From Yamagishiella unicocca (taxonomy: Eukaryota > Chlorophyta > Chlorophyceae > Chlamydomonadales > Volvocaceae), in the NCBI GenBank assembly GCA_003116995.1, contig BDSL01000083.1, positions 421,449-485,448 on the forward strand: 64,000 nucleotides of DNA, in the 5' to 3' direction. A model generated the notes under the pieces. The model was not told the origin of the DNA. It worked only from the letters and a program-made list of their open reading frames with translations, and did no database searches. This document shows, in pieces, positions 49,501 to 63,400 of the stretch; positions within the stretch are counted from its first letter, which is position 1, and each line of letters begins with the position of its first letter. Made by a program: the position numbers and the translations under genes.

Positions 49501-51430
49501 TTGACCAAATGGCACCAAACTTGGCCATGGTGGTTAGCAAAGCACAGAGCAACGGGCTAACTGCCCAGGTTTGATCTTTCCATGATTGCGCTTTGATCTT
49601 TCAATCAATACCGAAAGATTTGGGGCCAGCAGCAAACCGCAAGAGGTACCCGAAAATGGCCATGGTGGTTAGCAAAGCACAGAGCAACGGGCTAACTGCC
49701 CAGGTTTGCCTTGTCCTACAAGTGCAGTGCCTTGACCAAATGGCACCAAACTTGCGCTTTGATCTTTCAATGACCAAATAATCAATACGAAAGATTTGGG
49801 AAAGATTTGGGGCCAGCAGCAAACCGCAAGAGGTACCCAAATGGCCATGGTGGTTAGCAAAGCACAGAGCAACGGGCTAACTGCCCAGGTTTGCCTTGTC
49901 CTACAGGTGCAGTGCCTTGACCAAATGGCACCAAACTTGCGCTTTGATCTTTCAATGATATTTAAATCAATACCGAAAGATTTGGGGCCAGCAGCAAACC
50001 GCAAGAGGTACCCGATGGCCATGGTGGTTAGCAAAGCACAGAGCAACGGGCTGCACTGCCCAGGTTTGCCTTGTGGCCTACAAGTGCCAGTGCCTGGTGA
50101 CCAAATGGCACCAAACTTGCGCACCAAACTTGCGCTTTGATCTTTCAATGATATTTATCAATAAAAGATTTGGGGCCAGCATACCCGAAAATGGCCATTG
50201 GTTAGCAAAGCACAGAGCAACGGGCTAACTGCCCAGGTTTGCCTTGTCCTACAAGTGCAGTGCCTTGACCAAATGGCACCAAACTTGCGCTTTGATCTTT
50301 CAATGATATTTAATCAATACCGAAAGCCATGGTGGTGGTAGCAAAGCACAGAGCAACGGGCTAACTGCCAGGTTTGCCTTATCCTACAGGTGCAGTGCCT
50401 TGACCAAATGGCACCAAACTTGCGCTTTGACTTTCAATGATATTTATAATCAATACCAAACTTGCGCTTTTTGATGCAGTGCCTTGACCAAATGGCACCA
50501 AACTTGCGCTTTGATCTTTCAATGATTATAATCAATACCGAAAGATTTGGGGCCAGCAGCAAACCGCAAGAGGACCTGAAAATGGCCATGGTGGTTAGCA
50601 AAGCACAGAGCAACGGCTAACTGCCCAGGTTTGCCTTATCCTACAGGTGCAGTGCCTTGACCAAATGGCACCAAACTTGCGCTTTGACTTTCAATGATAT
50701 TTAATCAATACCGAAAGATTTGGGGCCAGCAGCAAACCGCAAGAGGTACCCGAAAATGGCCATGGTGGTTAGCAAAGCACAGAGCAACGGGCTAACTGCC
50801 CAGGTTTGCCTTGTCCTACAAGTGCAGTGCCTTGACCAAATGGCACCAAACTTGCGCTTTGATCTTTCAATGATATTAATCAATACCGAAAGATTTGGGG
50901 CCAGCAGCAAACCGCAAGAAGGACCTGAAAATGGCCATGGTGGTTAGCAAAGCACAGAGCAACGAGCTGCCCAGGTTTGCCTTGTCCTACAGGTGCCCTT
51001 GACAAAATGGCACCAAACTTGCAGTTAATCAATACCGAAAGATTTGGGGCCAGCAGCAAACCGCAAGAGGTACCGAAAATGGCCATGGTGGTTAGCAAAG
51101 CACAGAGCAACGGCTAACTGCCCAGGTTTGCCTTGTCCTACAGGTGCTTTGCGCTTGCGCTTTGATCTTTCATGATATTTTACAATCAATACCGAAAGAT
51201 TTGGGGCCAGCAGCAAACCGCAAGAGGTACCCGAAAATGGCCATGGTGGTTAGCAAAGCACAGAGCAACGGGCTAACTGCCCAGGTTTGCCTTGTCCTAC
51301 AGTGCAGTGCCTTGACCAAATGGCACCAAACTTGCGCTTTGATCTTTCAATGATTTAATCAATACCGAAAGATTTGGGGCCAGCAGCAAACCGCAAGAGG
51401 ACCTGAAAATATGGTGGTACAATCTGCCCA

Positions 51431-54400
51431 GGTTTGCCTTCCTACAGGTGCAGTGCCTTGACCAAATGGCCACCAAACTTGCGCTTTGATCTTTCAATGA
51501 TATTTATAATCAATACGAAAGATTTGGGGCCAGCAGCAAACCGCAAGAAGGACCTGAAAATGGCCATGGTGGTTAGCAAAGCACAGAGCAACGGGCTAAC
51601 TGCCCAGGTTTGCCTTTCCTACAGGTGCAGTGCCTTGACCAAATGGCACCAAACTTGCGCTTTGATCTTTCAACGATATTTATAATCAATACCGAAAGAT
51701 TTGGGGCCAGCAGCAAACCGCAAGAGGTACCCGAAAATGGCCATGGTGGTTAGCAAAGCACAGAGCAACGGGCTAACTGCCCAGGTTTGCCTATCCTACA
51801 AGTGCAGTGCCTTGACCAAATGGCACCAAACTTGCACTTTGATCTTTCAATATATTTAAATCAATACCGAAAGATTTGGGGCCAGCAGCAAACCGCAAGA
51901 GGTACCCGAAAATGGCCATGGTGGTTAGCAAAGCACAGAGCAACGGGCTAACTGCCCAGGTTTGCCTTGTCCTACAGTGCAGTGCCTTGACCAAATGGCA
52001 CCAAACTTGCGCTTTGACTTTCAAATATTTTAATCAATACCGAAAGATTTGGGGCCAGCAGCAAACCGCAAGAAGGACCGAAAATGGCCATGGTGGTTAG
52101 CAAAGCACAGAGCAACGGCTAACTGCCAGGTTTGCCTTATCCTACAGGTGCAGTGCCTTGACCAAATGGCACCAAACTTGCGCTTTGATCTTTCAATGAT
52201 ATTTATAATCAATACCGAAAGATTTGGGGCCAGCAGCAAACCGCAAGAGGTACCCGAAAATGGCCATGGTGGTTAGCAAAGCACAGAGCAACGGGCTAAC
52301 TGCCCAGGTTTGCCTTGTCCTACAGGTGCAGTGCCTTGACCAAATGGCACCAAACTTGCGCTTTGATCTTTCAATGATATTTACAATCAATACCGAAAGA
52401 TTTGGGGCCAGCAGCAAACCGCAAGAGGTACCCGAAAATGGCCATGGTGGTTAGCAAAGCACAGAGCAACGGGCTAACTGCCCAGGTTTGCCTTGTCCTA
52501 CAAGTGCAGTGCCTTGACCAAATGGCACCAAACTTGCACTTTGATCTTTCAATGATATTTATAATCAATACCGAAAGATTTGGGGCCAGCAGCAAACCGC
52601 AAGAGGTACCCGAAAATGGCCATGGTGGTTAGCAAAGCACAGAGCAACGGGCTAACTGCCCAGGTTTGCCTTGTCCTACAAGTGCAGTGCCTTGACCAAA
52701 TGGCACCAAACTTGCGCTTTGATCTTTCAATGATATTTATAATCAATACCGAAAGATTTGGGGCCAGCAGCAAACCGCAAGAAGGACCCGAAAATGGCCA
52801 TGGTGGTTAGCAAAGCACAGAGCAACGGGCTAACTGCCCAGGTTTGCCTTGTCCTACAAGTGCAGTGCCTTGACCAAATGGCACCATACTTGCACTTTGA
52901 TCTTTCAATAATATTTACAATCAATACCGAAAGATTTGGGACCAGCAGCAAACCGCAAGAGGTACCCGAAAATGGCCATGGTGGTTAGCAAAGCACAGAG
53001 CAACGGGCTAACTGCCCAGGTTTGCCTTGTCCTACAAGTGCAGTGCCTTGACCAAATGGCACCAAACTTGCACTTTGATCTTTCAATGATGTCAATAATC
53101 AATACCGAAAGATTTGGGGCCAGCAGCAAACCGCAAGAGGTACCCGAAAATGGCCATGGTGGTTAGCAAAGCACAGAGCAACGGGCTAACTGCCCAGGTT
53201 TGCCTTATCCTACAGGTGCAGTGCCTTGACCAAATGGCACCAAACTTGCGCTTTGACCTTTCAATGATATTTACAATCAATACCGAAAGATTTGGGGCCA
53301 GCAGCAAACCGCAAGAGGTACCCGAAAATGGCCATGGTGGTTAGCAAAGCACAGAGCAACGGGCTAACTGCCCAGGTTTGCCTTGTCCTACAAGTGCAGT
53401 GCCTTGACCAAATGGCACCAAACTTGCACTTTGATCTTTCAATGATGTCAATAATCAATACCGAAAGATTTGGGGCCAGCAGCAAACCGCAAGAAGGACC
53501 CGAAAATGGCCATGGTGGTTAGCAAAGCACAGAGCAACGGGCTAACTGCCCAGGTTTGCCTTGTCCTACAAGTGCAGTGCCTTGACCAAATGGCACCAAA
53601 CTTGCACTTTGATCTTTCAATGATATTTACAATCAATACCGAAAGATTTGGGGCCAGCAGCAAACCGCAAGAGGTACCCGAAAATGGCCATGGTGGTTAG
53701 CAAAGCACAGAGCAACGGGCTAACTGCCCAGGTTTGCCTTGTCCTACAAGTGCAGTGCCTTGACCAAATGGCACCAAACTTGCACTTTGATCTTTCAATG
53801 ATATTAATAATCAATACCGAAAGATTTGGGGCCAGCAGCAAACCGCAAGAGGTACCCGAAAATGGCCATGGTGGTTAGCAAAGCACAGAGCAACGGGCTA
53901 ACTGCCCAGTTTGCCTTGTCCTACAGTGCAGTGCCTTGACCAAATGGCACCAAACTTGCACTTTGATCTTTCAATATTTATAATCAATACCGAAAGATTT
54001 GGGGCCAGCAGCAAACCGCAAGAGGTACCCGAAAATGGCCATGGTGGTTAGCAAAGCACAGAGCAACGGGCTAACTGCCCAGGTTTGCCTTGTCCTACAG
54101 GTGCAGTGCCTTGACCAAATGGCACCAAACTTGCGCTTTGATCTTTCAATGATATTTTTAATCAATACCGAAAGATTTGGGGCCAGCAGCAAACCGCAAG
54201 AAGGACCCGAAAATGGCCATGGTGGTTAGCAAAGCACAGAGCAACGGGCTAACTGCCCAGGTTTGCCTTATCCTACAGGTGCAGTGCCTTGACCAAATGG
54301 CACCAAACTTGCACTTTGATCTTTCAATGATTTATAATCAATACCGAAAGATTTGGGGCCAGCAGCAAACCGCAAGAGGTACCCGAAAATGGCCATGGTG

Positions 54401-57400
54401 GTTAGCAAAGCACAGAGCAACGGGCTAACTGCCCAGGTTTGCCTTATCCTACAGGTGCAGTGCCTTGACCAAATGGCACCAAACTTGCGCTTTGACCTTT
54501 CAATGATATTTACAATCAATACCGAAAGATTTGGGGCCAGCAGCAAACCGCAAGAGGTACCCGAAAATGGCCATGGTGGTTAGCAAAGCACAGAGCAACG
54601 GGCTAACTGCCCAGGTTTGCCTTGTCCTACAAGTGCAGTGCCTTGACCAAATGGCACCAAACTTGCACTTTGATCTTTCAATGATATTTATAATCAATAC
54701 CGAAAGATTTGGGCCAGCAGCAAACCGCAAGAAGGACCCGAAAATGGCCATGGTGGTTAGCAAAGCACAGAGCAACGGGCTAACTGCCCAGGTTTGCCTT
54801 GTCCTACAAGTGCAGTGCCTTGACCAAATGGCACCATACTTGCACTTTGATCTTTCAATAATATTTACAATCAATACCGAAAGATTTGGGGCCAGCAGCA
54901 AACCGCAAGAGGTACCCGAAAATGGCCATGGTGGTTAGCAAAGCACAGAGCAACGGGCTAACTGCCCAGGTTTGCCTTGTCCTACAAGTGCAGTGCCTTG
55001 ACCAAATGGCACCAAACTTGCACTTTGATCTTTCAATGATGTCAATAATCAATATCGAAAGATTTGGGGCCAGCAGCAAACCGCAAGAAGGACCCGAAAA
55101 TGGCCATGGTGGTTAGCAAAGCACAGAGCAACGGGCTAACTGCCCAGGTTTGCCTTGTCCTACAAGTGCAGTGCCTTGACCAAATGGCACCAAACTTGCA
55201 CTTTGATCTTTCAATGATGTCAATAATCAATACCGAAAGATTTGGGGCCAGCAGCAAACCGCAAGAGGTACCCGAAAATGGCCATGGTGGTTAGCAAAGC
55301 ACAGAGCAACGGGCTAACTGCCCAGGTTTGCCTTATCCTACAGGTGCAGTGCCTTGACCAAATGGCACCAAACTTGCGCTTTGACCTTTCAATGATATTT
55401 ATAATCAATACCGAAAGATTTGGGGCCAGCAGCAAACCGCAAGAAGGACCCGAAAATGGCCATGGTGGTTAGCAAAGCACAGAGCAACGGGCTAACTGCC
55501 CAGGTTTGCCTTGTCCTACAAGTGCAGTGCCTTGACCAAATGGCACCAAACTTGCACTTTGATCTTTCAATATATTTACAATCAATACCGAAAGATTTGG
55601 GGCCAGCAGCAAACCGCAAGAGGTACCCGAAAATGGCCATGGTGGTTAGCAAAGCACAGAGCAACGGGCTAACTGCCCAGGTTTGCCTTGTCCTACAAGT
55701 GCAGTGCCTTGACCAAATGGCACCAAACTTGCGCTTTGATCTTTCATGATATTTTAATCAATACCGAAAGATTTGGGGCAGCAGCAAACCGCAAGAAGGA
55801 CCTGAAAATGGCCATGGTGGTTAGCAAAGCACAGAGCAACGGGCTAACTGCCAGGTTTGCCTTATCCTACAGGTGCAGTGCCTTGACCAAATGGCACCAA
55901 ACTTGCGCTTTGACCTTTCAACGATATTTATAATCAATACCGAAAGATTTGGGGCCAGCAGCAAACCGCAAGAGGTACCCGAAAATGGCCATGGTGGTTA
56001 GCAAAGCACAGAGCAACGGGCTAACTGCCCAGGTTTGCCTTGTCCTACAGGTGCAGTGCCTTGACCAAATGGCACCAAACTTGCGCTTTGATCTTTCCAT
56101 GATATTTTTAATCAATACCGAAAGATTTGGGGCCAGCAGCAAACCGCAAGAGGTACCCGAAAATGGCCATGGTGGTTAGCAAAGCACAGAGCAACGGGCT
56201 AACTGCCCAGGTTTGCCTTATCCTACAGGTGCAGTGCCTTGACCAAATGGCACCAAACTTGCACTTTGATCTTTCAATGATATTTATAATCAATACCGAA
56301 AGATTTGGGGCCAGCAGCAAACCGCAAGAGGTACCCGAAAATGGCCATGGTGGTTAGCAAAGCACAGAGCAACGGGCTAACTGCCCAGGTTTGCCTTGTC
56401 CTACAAGTGCAGTGCCTTGACCAAATGGCACCAAACTTGCACTTTGATCTTTCAATGATATTTATAATCAATACCGAAAGATTTGGGGCCAGCAGCAAAC
56501 CGCAAGAAGGACCTGAAAATGGCCATGGTGGTTAGCAAAGCACAGAGCAACGGGCTAACTGCCCAGGTTTGCCTTGTCCTACAAGTGCAGTGCCTTGACC
56601 AAATGGCACCAAACTTGCACTTTGATCTTTCAATGATATTATAATCAATACCGAAAGATTTGGGGCCAGCAGCAAACCGCAAGAGGTACCCGAAAATGGC
56701 CATGGTGGTTAGCAAAGCACAGAGCAACGGGCTAACTGCCCAGGTTTGCCTTGTCCTACAAGTGCAGTGCCTTGACCAAATGGCACCAAACTTGCACTTT
56801 GATCTTTCAATGATATTTACAATCAATACCGAAAGATTTGGGGCCAGCAGCAAACCGCAAGAGGTACCCGAAAATGGCCATGGTGGTTAGCAAAGCACAG
56901 AGCAACGGGCTAACTGCCCAGGTTTGCCTTGTCCTACAAGTGCAGTGCCTTGACCAAATGGCACCAAACTTGCACTTTGATCTTTCAATATATTTACAAT
57001 CAATACCGAAAGATTTGGGGCCAGCAGCAAACCGCAAGAGGTACCCGAAAATGGCCATGGTGGTTAGCAAAGCACAGAGCAACGGGCTAACTGCCCAGGT
57101 TTGCCTTGTCCTACAAGTGCAGTGCCTTGACCAAATGGCACCAAACTTGCACTTTGATCTTTCAATAATATTTACAATCAATACCGAAAGATTTGGGGCC
57201 AGCAGCAAACCGCAAGAGGTACCCGAAAATGGCCATGGTGGTTAGCAAAGCACAGAGCAACGGGCTAACTGCCCAGGTTTGCCTTGTCCTACAAGTGCAG
57301 TGCCTTGACCAAATGGCACCAAACTTGCACTTTGATCTTTCAATATATTTACAATCAATACCGAAAGATTTGGGGCCAGCAGCAAACCGCAAGAGGTACC

Positions 57401-60400
57401 CGAAAATGGCCATGGTGGTTAGCAAAGCACAGAGCAACGGGCTAACTGCCCAGGTTTGCCTTGTCCTACAAGTGCAGTGCCTTGACCAAATGGCACCAAA
57501 CTTGCACTTTGATCTTTCAATAATATTTACAATCAATACCGAAAGATTTGGGGCCAGCAGCAAACCGCAAGAGGTACCCGAAAATGGCCATGGTGGTTAG
57601 CAAAGCACAGAGCAACGGGCTAACTGCCCAGGTTTGCCTTATCCTACAGGTGCAGTGCCTTGACCAAATGGCACCAAACTTGCGCTTTGACCTTTCAATG
57701 ATATTTATAATCAATACCGAAAGATTTGGGGCCAGCAGCAAACCGCAAGAAGGACCCGAAAATGGCCATGGTGGTTAGCAAAGCACAGAGCAACGGGCTA
57801 ACTGCCCAGGTTTGCCTTGTCCTACAAGTGCAGTGCCTTGACCAAATGGCACCAAACTTGCACTTTGATCTTTCAATAATATTTACAATCAATACCGAAA
57901 GATTTGGGGCCAGCAGCAAACCGCAAGAGGTACCCGAAAATGGCCATGGTGGTTAGCAAAGCACAGAGCAACGGGCTAACTGCCCAGGTTTGCCTTGTCC
58001 TACAAGTGCAGTGCCTTGACCAAATGGCACCAAACTTGCGCTTTGATCTTTCCATGATATTTTTAATCAATACCGAAAGATTTGGGGCCAGCAGCAAACC
58101 GCAAGAAGGACCTGAAAATGGCCATGGTGGTTAGCAAAGCACAGAGCAACGGGCTAACTGTCCAGGTTTGCCTTATCCTACAGGTGCAGTGCCTTGACCA
58201 AATGGCACCAAACTTGCGCTTTGACCTTTCAACGATATTTATAATCAATACCGAAAGATTTGGGGCCAGCAGCAAACCGCAAGAGGTACCCGAAAATGGC
58301 CATGGTGGTTAGCAAAGCACAGAGCAACGGGCTAACTGCCCAGGTTTGCCTTGTCCTACAAGTGCAGTGCCTTGACCAAATGGCACCAAACTTGCCTTTG
58401 ATCTTTCAATATTTTAATCAATACCGAAAGATTTGGGGCCAGCAGCAAACCGCAAGAGGTACCCGAAAATGGCCATGGTGGTTAGCAAAGCACAGAGCAA
58501 CGGGCTAACTGCCCAGGTTTGCCTTATCCTACAGGTGCAGTGCCTTGACCAAATGGCACCAAACTTGCACTTTGATCTTTCAATGATATTTACAATCAAT
58601 ACCGAAAGATTTGGGGCCAGCAGCAAACCGCAAGAGGTACCCGAAAATGGCCATGGTGGTTAGCAAAGCACAGAGCAACGGGCTAACTGCCCAGGTTTGC
58701 CTTGTCCTACAAGTGCAGTGCCTTGACCAAATGGCACCAAACTTGCACTTTGATCTTTCAATGATATTATAATCAATACCGAAAGATTTGGGGCCAGCAG
58801 CAAACCGCAAGAAGGACCCGAAAATGGCCATGGTGGTTAGCAAAGCACAGAGCAACGGGCTAACTGCCCAGGTTTGCCTTGTCCTACAAGTGCAGTGCCT
58901 TGACCAAATGGCACCATACTTGCACTTTGATCTTTCAATAATATTTACAATCAATACCAGGCCAGCAGCAAACCGCAAGAGGTACCCGAAAATGGCCATG
59001 GTGGTTAGCAAAGCACAGAGCAACGGGCTAACTGCCCAGGTTTGCCTTGTCCTACAAGTGCAGTGCCTTGACCAAATGGCACCAAACTTGCACTTTGATC
59101 TTTCAATGATATTTAAATCAATACCGAAAGATTTGGGGCCAGCAGCAAACCGCAAGAGGTACCCGAAAATGGCCATGGTGGTTAGCAAAGCACAGAGCAA
59201 CGGGCTAACTGCCCAGGTTTGCCTTGTCCTACAAGTGCAGTGCCTTGACCAAATGGCACCAAACTTGCACTTTGATCTTTCAATAATATTTACAATCAAT
59301 ACCGAAAGATTTGGGCCAGCAGCAAACCGCAAGAGGTACCCGAAAATGGCCATGGTGGTTAGCAAAGCACAGAGCAACGGGCTAACTGCCCAGGTTTGCC
59401 TTGTCCTACAAGTGCAGTGCCTTGACCAAATGGCACCATACTTGCACTTTGATCTTTCAATAATATTTACAATCAATACCGAAAGATTTGGGGCCAGCAG
59501 CAAACCGCAAGAGGTACCCGAAAATGGCCATGGTGGTTAGCAAAGCACAGAGCAACGGGCTAACTGCCCAGGTTTGCCTTGTCCTACAAGTGCAGTGCCT
59601 TGACCAAATGGCACCAAACTTGCGCTTTGATCTTTCAATGATATTTACAATCAATACCGAAAGATTTGGGGCCAGCAGCAAACCGCAAGAGGTACCCGAA
59701 AATGGCCATGGTGGTTAGCAAAGCACAGAGCAACGGGCTAACTGCCCAGGTTTGCCTTGTCCTACAAGTGCAGTGCCTTGACCAAATGGCACCAAACTTG
59801 CACTTTGATCTTTCAATGATGTCAATAATCAATATCGAAAGATTTGGGGCCAGCAGCAAACCGCAAGAGGTACCCGAAAATGGCCATGGTGGTTAGCAAA
59901 GCACAGAGCAACGGGCTAACTGCCCAGGTTTGCCTTGTCCTACAAGTGCAGTGCCTTGACCAAATGGCACCAAACTTGCACTTTGATCTTTCAATAATAT
60001 TTACAATCAATACCGAAAGATTTGGGGCCAGCAGCAAACCGCAAGAGGTACCCGAAAATGGCCATGGTGGTTAGCAAAGCACAGAGCAACGGGCTAACTG
60101 CCCAGGTTTGCCTTATCCTACAGGTGCAGTGCCTTGACCAAATGGCACCAACTTGCGCTTTGATCTTTCCATGATATTTATAATCAATACCGAAAGATTT
60201 GGGGCCAGCAGCAAACCGCAAGAGGTACCCGAAAATGGCCATGGTGGTTAGCAAAGCACAGAGCAACGGGCTAACTGCCCAGGTTTGCCTTGTCCTACAA
60301 GTGCAGTGCCTTGACCAAATGGCACCAAACTTGCACTTTGATCTTTCAATGATGTCAATAATCAATACCGAAAGATTTGGGGCCAGCAGCAAACCGCAAG

Positions 60401-63400
60401 AGGTACCCGAAAATGGCCATGGTGGTTAGCAAAGCACAGAGCAACGGGCTAACTGCCCAGGTTTGCCTTGTCCTACAGGTGCAGTGCCTTGACCAAATGG
60501 CACCAAACTTGCACTTTGATCTTTCAATAATATTTATAATCAATACCGAAAGATTTGGGGCCAGCAGCAAACCGCAAGAGGTACCCGAAAATGGCCATGG
60601 TGGTTAGCAAAGCACAGAGCAACGGGCTAACTGCCCAGGTTTGCCTTGTCCTACAAGTGCAGTGCCTTGACCAAATGGCACCAAACTTGCACTTTGATCT
60701 TTCAATGATGTCAATAATCAATACCGAAAGATTTGGGGCCAGCAGCAAACCGCAAGAGGTACCCGAAAATGGCCATGGTGGTTAGCAAAGCACAGAGCAA
60801 CGGGCTAACTGCCCAGGTTTGCCTTGTCCTACAAGTGCAGTGCCTTGACCAAATGGCACCAAACTTGCACTTTGATCTTTCAATGATATTTATAATCAAT
60901 ACCGAAAGATTTGGGGCCAGCAGCAAACCGCAAGAAGGACCTGAAAATGGCCATGGTGGTTAGCAAAGCACAGAGCAACGGCTAACTGCCCAGGTTTGCC
61001 TTATCCTACAGGTGCAGTGCCTTGACCAAATGGCACCAAACTTGCGCTTTGATCTTTCAATGATATTTATAATCAATACCGAAAGATTTGGGGCCAGCAG
61101 CAAACCGCAAGAAGGACCCGAAAATGGCCATGGTGGTTAGCAAAGCACAGAGCAACGGCTAACTGCCCAGGTTTGCCTTATCCTACAAGTGCAGTGCCTT
61201 GACCAAATGGCACCAAACTTGCACTTTGATCTTTCAATAATATTTACAATCAATACCGAAAGATTTGGGGCCAGCAGCAAACCGCAAGAGGTACCCGAAA
61301 ATGGCCATGGTGGTTAGCAAAGCACAGAGCAACGGGCTAACTGCCCAGGTTTGCCTTGTCCTACAAGTGCAGTGCCTTGACCAAATGGCACCAAACTTGC
61401 ACTTTGATCTTTCAATGATATTTATAATCAATACCGAAAGATTTGGGGCCAGCAGCAAACCGCAAGAGGTACCCGAAAATGGCCATGGTGGTTAGCAAAG
61501 CACAGAGCAACGGGCTAACTGCCCAGGTTTGCCTTATCCTACAGGTGCAGTGCCTTGACCAAATGGCACCAAACTTGCGCTTTGATCTTTCCATGATATT
61601 TTTAATCAATACCGAAAGATTTGGGGCCAGCAGCAAACCGCAAGAGGACCCGAAAATGGCCATGGTGGTTAGCAAAGCACAGAGCAACGGGCTAACTGCC
61701 CAGTTTGCCTTATCCTACAGGTGCAGTGCCTTGACCAAATGGCACCAAACTTGCGCTTTGACCTTTCAATGATATTTATAATCAATACCGAAAGATTTGG
61801 GGCCAGCAGCAAACCGCAAGAGGTACCCGAAAATGGCCATGGTGGTTAGCAAAGCACAGAGCAACGGGCTAACTGCCCAGGTTTGCCTTTCCTACAGTGC
61901 AGTGCCTTGACCAAATGGCACCAAACTTGCGCTTTGATCTTTCCATGATATTTTAATCAATACCGAAAGATTTGGGGCAGCAGCAAACCGCAAGAAGGAC
62001 CTGAAAATGGCCATGGTGGTTAGCAAAGCACAGAGCAACGGGCTAACTGCCCATGTTTGCCTTATCCTACAGGTGCAGTGCCTTGACAAATGGCACCAAA
62101 CTTGCGCTTTGACCTTTCAACGATATTTATAATCAATACCGAAAGATTTGGGGCCAGCAGCAAACCGCAAGAGGTACCCGAAAATGGCCATGGTGGTTAG
62201 CAAAGCACAGAGCAACGGGCTAACTGCCCAGGTTTGCCTTGTCCTACAAGTGCAGTGCCTTGACCAAATGGCACCAAACTTGCACTTTGATCTTTCAATG
62301 ATATTTATAATCAATACCGAAAGATTTGGGCCAGCAGCAAACCGCAAGAGGACCTGAAAATGGCCATGGTGGTTAGCAAAGCACAGAGCAACGGCTAACT
62401 GCCAGTTTGCCTTATCCTACAGGTGCAGTGCCTTGACCAAATGGCACCAAACTTGCGCTTTGACCTTTCCATGATATTTTTAATCAATACCGAAAGATTT
62501 GGGGCCAGCAGCAAACCGCAAGAGGTACCCGAAAATGGCCATGGTGGTTAGCAAAGCACAGAGCAACGGGCTAACTGCCCAGGTTTGCCTTGTCCTACAA
62601 GTGCAGTGCCTTGACGAAATGGCACCAAACTTGCGCTTTGATCTTTCAATGATATTTACAATCAATACCGAAAGATTTGGGGCCAGCAGCAAACCGCAAG
62701 AGGTACCCGAAAATGGCCATGGTGGTTAGCAAAGCACAGAGCAACGGGCTAACTGCCCAGGTTTGCCTTGTCCTACAAGTGCAGTGCCTTGACCAAATGG
62801 CACCAAACTTGCACTTTGATCTTTCAATGATGTCAATAATCAATATCGAAAGATTTGGGGCCAGCAGCAAACCGCAAGAAGGACCCGAAAATGGCCATGG
62901 TGGTTAGCAAAGCACAGAGCAACGGGCTAACTGCCCAGGTTTGCCTTGTCCTACAAGTGCAGTGCCTTGACCAAATGGCACCATACTTGCACTTTGATCT
63001 TTCAATAATATTTACAATCAATACCGAAAGATTTGGGCCAGCAGCAAACCGCAAGAGGACCCGAAAATGGCCATGGTGGTTAGCAAAGCACAGAGCAACG
63101 GCTAACTGCCCAGGTTTGCCTTGTCCTACAAGTGCAGTGCCTTGACCAAATGGCACCAACTTGCACTTTGATCTTTCAATGATATTTAAATCAATACCGA
63201 AAGATTTGGGGCCAGCAGCAAACCGCAAGAGGTACCCGAAAATGGCCATGGTGGTTAGCAAAGCACAGAGCAACGGGCTAACTGCCCAGGTTTGCCTTGT
63301 CCTACAAGTGCAGTGCCTTGACCAAATGGCACCAAACTTGCGCTTTGATCTTTCAATGATATTTACAATCAATACCGAAAGATTTGGGGCCAGCAGCAAA

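Larger units (their letters stand above)
34449..51430. repeat. Fragmented satellite zone with shortened and spliced monomers
   Basis: Recognisable monomer words (gccagcagcaaaccgcaag; agcaaagcacagagcaacgg; gcccaggtttgcc; gaccaaatggcaccaaac) continue in the same orientation. Between them, variable pieces are missing or joined out of order, so landmark spacing falls below 178 in many places. Examples are aacttggccatggtgg near 49521, tacaatctgcccagg near 51419 and duplicated tttgatcttt words near 49574-49600. The words themselves are almost free of substitutions. Nearly all belong to one variant class (gaggtaccc; gggctaactgcccagg). No gene or foreign element is seen. Unreliable long-read consensus is the leading explanation; a genuinely rearranged block is the alternative. 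Confidence 0.85.

Noticed and set aside
58580..59540. Long open frames of 307 codons (minus) and 250 codons (plus) across several monomers
   Set aside because: The period of 178 is 3n+1, so frames normally break each monomer. Here single-base losses (gatattataatc, gatttgggcc, tatttaaatc) make consecutive units 177 bp, divisible by three, and the frame runs on by chance.
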